From contig NC_086349.1 of assembly GCF_036324505.1 (NCBI RefSeq), positions 27,423,759 through 27,487,758 of the forward strand: 64,000 nt of DNA, given 5' to 3'. Within the stretch, counting starts at the first letter, position 1; every line of letters begins with the position of its first letter. The stretch is from Eleginops maclovinus (Eukaryota > Chordata > Actinopteri > Perciformes > Eleginopidae). Shown here piece by piece: positions 56,720-64,000 of the stretch. The position numbers were made by a program, and so were the translations under genes. Below the pieces are notes generated by a model. The model was not told the DNA's origin and made no database searches. It worked only from the letters and a program-made list of their open reading frames with translations.

Positions 56720-58863
56720 GGCGGTGTTGGGGCACGATGACTGTGTGTGTGCGCTGCTGCAGCACAAAGCGTCCGCTGTGTGTCGGGACGTGCAGGGCCG
56801 GACGCCGCTGCACTACGCCGCCTCCAGAGGACACACAGAGATCCTGGCGGCGCTGGTGCAGGCGGCGCTGACCGCAGACACGCAGAACAACATGCTGGAC
56901 GACAAGCAGTACACCCCCCTGCACTGGGCCGCGTACAAAGGTGGGCTCGGCTCGGTGTGCCGCTGATCGCTGAACATTTGTCTGACCCGCCTGCTGACGC
57001 TGTGTGTTTGTCCTCAGGGCATGAAGCGTGTCTGGAGGTCTTACTTGAATTCAAAACATTAATCCATGAAGAGGGAAACCCGTTCACCCCCCTGCACTGT
57101 GCTCTGTGAGTATGCATGCTTTGATACTGCGTCTAAACCAAATATGAGATGCAGACGGTATAAGGTGAATGTTTGGTAATGGACACATGATTTAATTTCA
57201 CTTTCCATGAGAGAAGGAAACGTTGAGTCCGTTAATTACAGTTCCTAAAAGATCACCTGAAGGTCAGACCTGTTAGATATGAGACTGTGGAGCCAGTAGC
57301 AATTCATCATGTTATAACCCTGTGTGTTCCTCTCCTCTCCTCTCTCCTTATCTCCTCTCTCCTCTCCTCTCCTCTCCTCTCTCCTTATCTCCTCTCTCCT
57401 TTCCTCTCCTCTCCCTCCCTTCTCTCCTTCCTCTCCCTCCTCTCCTCTCTGCAGGATGAACGGACACAGCGGCGCTGCAGAGCGGCTGCTGGAGTCAGCG
57501 GGGGTTCACATGATCAACACCAGAGATGCCAAAGGAAGGTGAGGCTGCACAGACGCTCTCTGGGACTCAGAAGTCCTGATACACAGCCATAGTCATGTAT
57601 CCTGCAGCTGTGTTCCTGAGCCCCCTGTCTCTCTGTCTCTCCAGGACCCCCCTGCATGCCGCTGCGTTCGCTGAGGACGTCGCCGGCCTTCAGCTGGTGC
57701 TGCGTCACGGCTCAGAGATCAACGCCGTGGACGTCAGCGGCTGCTCCGCCCTGATGGTGGCTGCCGATAAGGGACACAGCGGCACCGTGGGTGAGTCCCA
57801 GAGTGGCTGCAGGCTTCTCTGTGTGTGTGTGTGTGGCTGTGTGGCTGAGGGGCTGTTGTGCATCTCTGCTGCATATAACGAGCAGTCCAGACTTAATTGG
57901 CTCTTACTGACGTTTGTAGTCGCAGGGATTAAATGTCTGTGTCCTGCAGCCATCCTCCTGCACCGGGCCAAGGCTGACCTGACGCTGCTGGACGAGAACA
58001 AGAACACTGCCCTGCACCTCGCCTGCAGCAAGGTACAAACACACACACACACACACACACCTGCAGGGCTCATGCATCTCTTCTCTAACCTGTGTGTTGT
58101 GCTTCAGGCTCATGAGATGTGCGCTCTGCTGATCCTCGGGGAGATCCACAGTCCGACCCTCATCAACGCCACCAACAGCACTCTGCAGATGTGAGAGCGC
58201 TTTTTGAGATGTCATTAAGAAACCGTGCAGGCCAGGGTTTCCTGTTTTATGTCGAGCGCAGAGGGTGCTCTTCACATGTTGTTAACGTCTGATTGAACCC
58301 GTCTCTCTGCAGGCCGCTGCACCTGGCGGCTCGTAACGGGCTGGCGACGGTGGTGCAGGCGCTGCTGAGCAGAGGAGCCACGGTGCTTGCTGTGGATGAA
58401 GAAGGTGAGGACTCAGTGTGACGAGTGTTTTCATATCTGCGTCGTTTCTGAAGCTGCAGCGTGTTCCTCCTAGTGGAATTGTTCGGGCCGTTGTAGCACG
58501 TTAGCATCCGTTAGCACCCGTTAGCACCATAATGCTGACTGCTCTCTGGATGAGCTGAATCTGATCCCTGACGTGTTCCCTCCCACAGGCCACACCCCGG
58601 CTCTGGCGTGCGCCCCTAACAAGGACGTGGCGGACTGCCTGGCTCTGATCCTCTCCACCATGAAGCCTTTCCCCCCGCGGGACCCTTCCTCCTCCTGCTC
58701 CTGCTCCCCGCCCACCGTGTCCCCCTCTCCGGCTCTGAACCTCCTGAAGCACTGCGGCATCACGGCCGCCTGCGCCCCGCTGCCCAGCAACGGCCTCCAC
58801 AACGGCTACGTGAAGGAGCGTCACGGCGCCGCGGTGGGGCTGGACGGCTGCCTGTCTGAGTGA
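43200..58863 (+). CDS. ankrd52: PP6 regulatory ankyrin-repeat subunit C (ANKRD52)
   Basis: Coding exons: 43200-43226, 45008-45091, 45674-45752, 48052-48122, 48210-48410, 49152-49239, 49919-50061, 51691-51903, 52047-52125, 52214-52328, 52695-52777, 52855-52972, 53067-53135, 53949-54089, 54189-54251, 54382-54493, 54580-54651, 55426-55627, 56068-56155, 56233-56350, 56721-56940, 57018-57105, 57455-57538, 57645-57790, 57950-58032, 58108-58190, 58313-58404, 58589-58863. All are GT-AG and in frame, giving 1,078 aa (human 1,076). About 28 ankyrin repeats (TPLHAAA, TALHVAC and similar) run from residue 10 to about 970. They scaffold the PP6 catalytic subunit and its SAPS subunits (family knowledge). 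The insert [10 protein letters not shown] plus the ending MKPFPPRD...GLDGCLSE separate it from ANKRD28 and ANKRD44. The first exon encodes only MGVQNIADQ, the same length as human exon 1. Intron 3 carries a Tc1 element. No frameshift was seen. Confidence 0.97.
43229..43440. repeat. Degenerate tandem repeat in ankrd52 intron 1
   Basis: Five to six imperfect units around CTATTTGCTGGAACAGTGTT plus TGTGGCGCAGT begin right after the exon 1 donor. Period varies from about 30 to 40 bp. Confidence 0.7.
43800..44140. mobile_element. Decayed copy of the 'agtactcattgtgcagaatggcccatttcag' element
   Basis: AAAAGTACTCATTGTGCAGA followed by ATGGCCCATTTCAGATTGAC, TTGGTAAAGGTGG, and later TAGTGGAGTAAAACATATG is the body of the fish element family to which copies A and B belong. 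Here there is no 32-bp array and both ends are indistinct. Confidence 0.55.
46070..46162. repeat. 'ctgtcccacagagggggta' minisatellite, left of Tc1
   Basis: CCGTCCCACAGAGGGGGTAC, CACAGAGGGGGTATTTGTAC and CTGTCCCACAGAGGGGGTAA occur in succession. The array is interrupted by the transposon and continues at 47,768-47,815. Confidence 0.9.
46165..47765 (+). mobile_element. Complete Tc1/mariner transposon with TA target duplication
   Basis: A 1,601-bp element begins CAGTGGGGCAAAAAGTATTT at 46,165 and ends with the inverted form at 47,765. It is flanked by TA at 46,163-46,164 and 47,766-47,767. Terminal inverted repeats are about 170 bp (46,165-46,337 and about 47,597-47,765). They are nearly identical apart from one base of the A run and scattered substitutions. 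It lies in ankrd52 intron 3 in the same orientation as the gene. The TIR resembles the Passport-type Tc1 family of fish and frogs (from memory). It encodes one intact transposase. Confidence 0.95.
46529..47551 (+). CDS. Tc1/mariner DD34E transposase, intact
   Basis: 340 aa without internal stop or frameshift, the usual length for fish Tc1 transposases. Residues 1-60 and 65-115 form the bipartite paired-like helix-turn-helix DNA-binding region ([31 protein letters not shown]). A basic stretch near PRKISPR may act as nuclear signal. The catalytic triad is complete: Asp153 in WSDETKI, Asp244 in QHDHDPKHT and Glu279 in [11 protein letters not shown], with 34 residues between the last two. A glycine-rich box [12 protein letters not shown] (residues 188-199) is present. 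It cuts and pastes the element at TA sites (family knowledge). The start is the first ATG, 364 bp inside the left end, and matches the common [10 protein letters not shown] type. An intact frame suggests recent arrival; activity is not shown. Confidence 0.97.
   Translation: MAKTKELSKETRDKIVDLHQAGKTESAIGKQLGVKKSTVGAIIRKWKTYKTTANLPRSGAPRKISPRGVKMITRTVSKNPRTTRGDLVNDLQRAGTKVTEATISNTLRRQGLKSCSSRRVPLLKPVHVQARLKFARGHLDDPEEDWENVIWSDETKIELFGKNSTRRVWRRKNAELPPKNTIPTVKHGGGNIMLWGCFSAKGPGRLIRVKERMNGAMYREILRENLLPSARALKMKHGWVFQHDHDPKHTARATKEWLRKKHFKVLEWPSQSPDLNPIENLWRELKVRVAQRQPQNITALEEICMEEWAKIPATVCGNLVKTYRKRLTSVIANKGYITKY
47768..47815. repeat. 'ctgtcccacagagggggta' minisatellite, right of Tc1
   Basis: Continuation of the array at 46,070-46,162 on the other side of the insertion. 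Confidence 0.9.
50880..51220 (-). mobile_element. Possible interspersed repeat fragment in ankrd52 intron 7
   Basis: GC- and purine-rich sequence (GGACAGATTGGTGCGGTGTC, GAGGAGAAGGCTCCGCCCCC, GTGGAGACAGGAAGTGAGCG) unlike the AT-rich intron around it. It resembles a piece of a dispersed fish repeat. Class not determined. Confidence 0.35.
52430..52670. repeat. Low-complexity 'aaagtcgacatttagaaaaaaatctgaaat' block
   Basis: AAGTCGACATTTAGAAA occurs twice 100 bp apart among GAAAAA/TCTGAAAT words. It is related to the blocks in cs introns. Confidence 0.6.
54662..55420. repeat. Direct duplication flanking a 500-bp polypyrimidine tract (ankrd52 intron 17)
   Basis: Two copies of about 115 bp share ACTGAAGCCTAAATA, ATCCCATTGGACCA and GATGCTGCCTTCAGGGTCCA, plus ACACAAAAACACGAC. 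They lie at 54,662-54,780 and 55,288-55,410. Between them is an almost pure C/T tract built from CTCCTCTCCT, CCCTTCC and CTATGCTCCCTA words. Confidence 0.9.
56682..56718. repeat. (TG)n tract abutting the ankrd52 exon 21 acceptor
   Basis: Pure GT run ending GTGTTAG at 56,720. No conventional pyrimidine tract. Confidence 0.95.
57330..57450. repeat. (CTCCT)n polypyrimidine tract before ankrd52 exon 23
   Basis: Repeated CTCTCCTCTCCTCTC and CTCTCTCCTTATCTCCTCTC units lead directly into the acceptor GCAG at 57,451-57,454. Confidence 0.9.
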
Positions 58864-58980
58864 GGACCCCCACCCTCGCCAGCCCTCAGCCAGCTGCTAA
58901 CACCACCACCACCACCATCGCCACCGGGATGGGGGGCTCCCTTTAACCCAGAGGACCAGGAAGCACCGCCCACACGTCTG

Positions 58981-59017
<37 letters not shown>

Positions 59018-62000
59018 GTCTTCTCTTGAGGTGCAGTCAAACCTTATATGCAATTAGATCCATTCCTCATCCCGTAGTGTAAAGCAGATCGCTCTACAAG
59101 GTCACGCAGATCCAAACCCAAAAGAATCCGGCCATTAAAGAATAATTTAACCCTTTAAAAGCATAACGATTATATAACCTGAAGCATGGGGGTCATATCG
59201 CTCAGTAGAAACACCATATCATGTGATCAGTGACCTTGTAGAGGACCCTCCCCTGAAGAACGATCGAAGACTCTCCCTTTGATCGTTCCTCCTTTCCTCT
59301 TATTTTTTTTTTTAATTGTCCGTTAGATTTTTATGAAGGAACCACACAAGGGAAAAAAAATCTCAATTCTGACAGAGTGCAATGCTTGTGTACTACAGTA
59401 CAGTCCGAACACCTTCTGGAAAAAAGGGTCTCGATTAATTCCATAGTGTTCTTTAAAGAAAGAAAAAAAACTCCGGCATTTTAGGACGATTTGGTAAAAG
59501 CTGCTGATTCACACATGCCGACTTCCTGTTTGAAAGATGCTAAAATACGTGTTTGTTAAAGCTAGAATGTTTCTAAGCATATAACTTATGACCAAAGTTG
59601 ATCAACACTATTATGGCTATAAATTATTTATTTGAGATAAAGTGTACTGTACAGAGAAAGACAATAGATCTCGATATACCTCGTCAATCGTTTAGCAGCT
59701 GCTCATCTTCACCAGGCGGAGGAGAAACCGTAGGATAGAGACTGACTGAGGCCTTTAAGAGGAAGGCTCTACTCGTAATATCTGCCAACAACACCTCATC
59801 AAAGCATCGTCTATCCGAGCACATAAAGTGAACAAGCCATTTCAATTTCTTTCCCATCTCTTTTTCAACAGTGTTTCTTTCTTTGGAAGGTTTTTCAGAA
59901 AAGACGAGTCGGATTGTGGTGTTTGTTTTTTTAAGGCACTTTTTTGTTTTTGTTTGTGTTTCTGGAGCTTTTAAAGGAGCTGGTGAGCGAGTCTTAACCA
60001 TCTCTTCGTGGTCAATTCAAACAGATAAGAGAGTAATGTCTGCTACGTTTTATTGGGCAGTTTTTCAAGCAATATTTTCTTTATTTTGGCCCTTTTGTTT
60101 TGTTATGAATAGACAATCACTGTCACAAAGGGCTTCTGTTTCCCTGGAATGTGTTTCTGTTTTATTATTTCATGAAATAATTAACCTAAAGACTAAACGA
60201 ATGGCTCTCTGTGTGTATGTGTGTGTGTGTGTGCCGGGCATTTTACTGTCAGTGTCAACACAAATGCACTGGATCGCCTTCTATGGCATCTCATGAAATG
60301 CCTTTTTGACCCATGCCTTCCGTCACACATCGTTTCAGTTGGAGCCCTGAGAATCTTTCACACACACACACACACACCTTTTTACAGCATTGTTGCACCC
60401 GTAGTGGGAGAGAAAAAACAAAACCAATAGTTCAATATGTCCGAGACAGGGAGCTGATTCCCTTCCAGAGGAGCGGGGATCTTTGCTGAGGCCAACACCT
60501 GTTGTTGTTGTTGTTGTTTAGATTTCAGGAATAGCAGAAATCCAAATATGTGCTTTTTTTTTGTGGTCTCCTCATCCCATTTCTTCTGGTACTCAAGATG
60601 ATTGTATCGGACCACTAGAGCTGTCAGTCTGTGACTTTATATCTATGCTTTTCTAGATTACACTGAGTCAGATTGTTCTCTCCACCGGTGTGATTCAGAG
60701 CGCCGGTCATGAAGAGGCACAATTGCACACAGGCGACCGGACGAGAGACGAGGACCTAGGATGATGGTTTATCATGACGCGCGTGATTTATTAAAACTGA
60801 CATGAAGTCCACTTTAAGCAGAACCCGGGTACGTTTACGTGCACAAAATGATCCGTTTTATGCACTTATTCCAGAAAAAGACGGAGAGGAGGCGCTTCAG
60901 TTATTATGAATAGAAAGTATTAAAACAGTAATTGAAGAAATACTTAAACATATACAGAAACAGCAAAAACACAGTTAAAAAATACAACAAAATGCAGTAT
61001 ATTAGATTTTCAAAGTGGATATCTGTGCAGAGCTTGTTCTTCTTCAAGCCTGGCCCTGTTGACACACCAAGCACCTTGTTAGAAAGGTTGCTGCTCACAT
61101 CCAGGTGTCTAAAACTGTCATTTAAAGCAGGCGTGTTGCTCCTTCAGACCAGTGTCACTGCTACAAAAATCCAGAATGAGATGCTATAAAAATTGCAAAT
61201 GTTCCGTTTGATTCTGAATATCCAAACATAATGATGCCCGTAGTGAATCGCCCTATCTGGAATAACAGTGTGATGTGTTGAGCGCGTAAACGCAGTCCGG
61301 GTTGTTGATTTGCTGCTGAAATGAAAGGAAATGATCCCCAGCCTTTCTACGTTCTCTTGAACAAAATTCAATTCCATTCTATTATTATTATTAACATTAG
61401 AAATAGGTACCTTTTTTGTTGTAATCTCAGGATCTGTGCTGAAGCAGCAGGCAGAAGTTATTAACCAATCAGATCTCAGCATTATATCGACTCTGTTGTG
61501 ACGGGATAATTGTTTTACTTGGAAACCCAAATCCCACAGCACTTAATAATTAGATAGTGAAGCACGCACTTTAGTACATTCAGGTTCTAAGTGCGCAACA
61601 TGGAGCATATGTAAGTGTGTACTTATGTTTACATGCGTGTGTGTGTGTTGCTGCTGAATACAGGAAGGAAGGGTCGCGCAACCAAGTCGTACTCAAACGA
61701 TGCATTATTTAAAAATCAAAAGACAAAAAAAACTAACGGGACTCCACTGCCCTCCTCTTGTGTTTGTGAGTTATATTTCAGGGCGAACGGCCCAGAGTTA
61801 AAGGGACGAGGTGACGTCACCCAGCCTGCTGCTGACAGAAGTCACTGCGAGCTGCGGCTCCTCGGAAATCTCAAACTGAACCCTTCTGTTGAACCACAGT
61901 ATTCTCATACATGCTTTTTTTATTTGTGCGAGTGATTGTGCATGCAGCTAGATCCTGATTTTGTAAAGATGAGAGCTGCAGGACGACTGCAGTCATTCGA

Positions 62001-64000
62001 TTCATCGCTTGCTGTTTGAAATGTCAGAAATAGGATGCAACACAAAAGTCCTTGGTCAGACGTGTAACATCAGAGAAACATGCCCTCTACGTTAGTGAGA
62101 AGCGTGTCTCAAAGTCTGTCTTGCAATGTCAGAGATATTCACTCTGAAACAGGAGAGAGGCGTTAACACCGGAGCTGAAGTCTGCATTTTCAAATCCACG
62201 ATGAATCGATCCATTGATTTGTCGTTGTTGCAGCTCTGGTATTGGTTAAGCCCGAACGGAGCGTGTACCTGGTGAAGCAATGAGAGGTCCAACCATAGCA
62301 ATAGAGAGGGTGTGTGTTACCGTGTGCAGCACAAACATTGCGCTGCCATCCGTTCAGGCCGGTTCAGCAAATCGGAGCGTAAATGCCAATGGAAGATTTA
62401 AAAGAAATGAAACTGCGGGTTTAAGATGTTCTCCTGATGATGATGTTTGGGAACAAATGAAGGCCTGTTTGCCAAAATGCATCGAGAGGTGGGCGAGAGG
62501 AGACCCTCTCTCTATTAAAGCAACAAAGCATTTATGCATTAGCCGTTAACAGTCTGACCATCGAATCTGAGCCATGTGACTGAAGTGAATGTAGGGTCAG
62601 TTCAGTTCCCCCGCTTCACTCTGTCGGTCTCCGTGTGTGCGCGTAGATAAGACGATACAGGTAGCAACCAACTCTCTACATATTTATACGCAGTCTTCCT
62701 GCATTGATTTCCTTTCTGTTTGAATAGGCCTGCTGTTGTGTAGTATCGTGTGTGTGTGTAGCGTACAAGGTAGACACGTTCATCCATTCCATTGAGATTG
62801 CCTTACAGTAAAGAGGGACAAACGGTAGATCTGATCACACACTCGTCGTTTAATAGCCTATATTTGACAAAAATGCACCTAAGCTACACCCATTTAGTGC
62901 CATAGAAACCTTTATTTGCCTTTAGACATCAATCATACTCACATGGTCAGTAAATATTCAGAAGTAGGCAGGAGTATCTGTGTTTGGAGCTGCATGTTTT
63001 TCCACCAGTTATTATTCTATCAGAACTATATCAATATTTGCATGGGATATTAGAATGCAAGTATTCTGTTAACCTGGTAGAAGTCGGTTGTATAATTGGA
63101 CTTTTTTTAATCCCCTTTGGTATCGTGTGTGTGTGTGTGTGTGTGTGAGAGTAATAAGATCATGTATGAGGAAAACCAATTGTTGATGTCCATAAAAAAG
63201 CATGGTATAGAATTGATTTGCCTCAAACAGATGTCACCGCGCTATGGGAGAGGATTAGGGCCACATGAGAGAAGCATTTTGGGTTGGGACAAAGTCTGAA
63301 AAAAGTTGAGTTCTGAGATTAAATTCAGAAACCTGAGAAACACTCGAGATTCTGGGGAAATTAAAATTCCAAAATTCTTAATAAGAATTCTGGAAAAGAA
63401 AAAAATCAAAACCCCAAAATTTCAGAGAAAGTCAAATTCTGGGAAAAGTCAAATAAAGAATCTCCAGATTCTGAGATTTAAAGGTACAGCTTCTTTTGAT
63501 TTTGCTCGCATCCAAAATCAATGCCTCAAGTGGCAATAATCCTCGTCTGATGCTTACTTGAATTAAAACGGCAAATTTCAATTCAACTTTCTGATCCACT
63601 GTTGAGCCTTTTGCCTTAAAAAGCTGAAAAAAATGACCTGGCAGTAAACGTGCGTCACCTGTAGAGATCTGCTATTCGTCGGATTGTTAAATAAAACTAA
63701 TGTTGGACATCTCCGGGTGTCAAGCACACGGATGTGAGGAGGAAGCTGACGGTTGCCGGTGCTGCAGAGATTGTTAAGGATTTCGCCATATTCGCCACTG
63801 AATGAATGAATTTCACTCGTAAACAATCAAAGCTGGCTCCTCCGTCATCCAGAGCCGGGACACCGGGGGTAAAGTGGTGTACCTCCGATGAGAAAAGAAA
63901 CTGTTGCTTATTGTACAGCTATGCTAACAGAGTTAAATCTCGTGGTCCAGTGTGTAAATCATGCTTAAACCAGCCTGAAATCAGAGAGCTGTTAGATTAG
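58864..64000 (+). other. ankrd52 3' UTR and downstream flank, no gene recognised
   Basis: 5.1 kb without a supportable exon or RNA gene. It contains a (TG)n tract at about 58,984-59,014, a GTT run at about 60,501-60,518, a (TG)n at 63,125-63,147, a low-complexity CTGAGA block at 63,300-63,480, and AATAAA at 63,690-63,695. Mammalian ANKRD52 has a long 3' UTR, so much of this may be transcribed (inference). Confidence 0.5.

Noticed and set aside
63806..64000. 64-codon frame at the window end (…VCKSCLNQPEIRELLD)
   Set aside because: Looked slightly like a retrotransposon ORF, but no motif could be tied to a family and its context is gene-free flank.

Overview
The window is nuclear DNA of a ray-finned (teleost) fish. 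It holds intron-containing genes with GT-AG junctions, very many (CA/TG)n microsatellites, a Tc1/mariner element and repeat families typical of fish. Gene order also fits: cs, coq10a and ankrd52 have the same order and relative orientation as human CS-COQ10A-ANKRD52 on 12q13 (established knowledge). cs and coq10a converge, and coq10a and ankrd52 are head to head.

Layout. Positions 1-6,790 are an anomalous block of inflated homopolymers, probably poor consensus. It hides a wrecked hAT element (2,909-5,887) and a 16-bp minisatellite. Positions 6,958-9,290 hold a non-autonomous element with a 32-bp tandem array, two long CA tracts and a SINE-like repeat. Positions 9,427-18,926 (+) hold the last 20 coding exons of a DPP6/DPP10-type pseudo-peptidase; its N-terminal exons were not found. 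Positions 20,366-22,094 are repeats, including a second copy of the 32-bp-array element. Positions 22,561-34,165 (+) are citrate synthase, 11 coding exons, 469 aa. Positions 39,076-41,832 (-) are coq10a, 5 coding exons, 251 aa. Positions 43,200-58,863 (+) are ankrd52, 28 coding exons, 1,078 aa, with an intact Tc1 element (46,165-47,765) in intron 3. Positions 58,864-64,000 have no recognisable gene and are probably a long ankrd52 3' UTR plus flank.

Function. cs (TCA cycle) and coq10a (coenzyme Q chaperone) are both mitochondrial. ankrd52 is a scaffold subunit of protein phosphatase 6. The DPP-like protein should be a catalytically dead cell-surface protein, by analogy with the Kv4 channel partners DPP6 and DPP10. 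The four genes are neighbours by conserved synteny, not an operon.

Most interesting points: the DPP-like gene carries Ala where the catalytic Ser would be, unlike the Asp of DPP6 or the Gly of DPP10. The cs intron 10 donor is tandemly repeated 17 times. A textbook CCAAT/GC/TATA module lies antisense to the coq10a 3' end. The Tc1 copy has an uninterrupted DD34E transposase, long near-identical inverted repeats and a clean TA duplication. All exon models were read by eye from splice signals, reading frame and remembered family sequences; no alignment was run.
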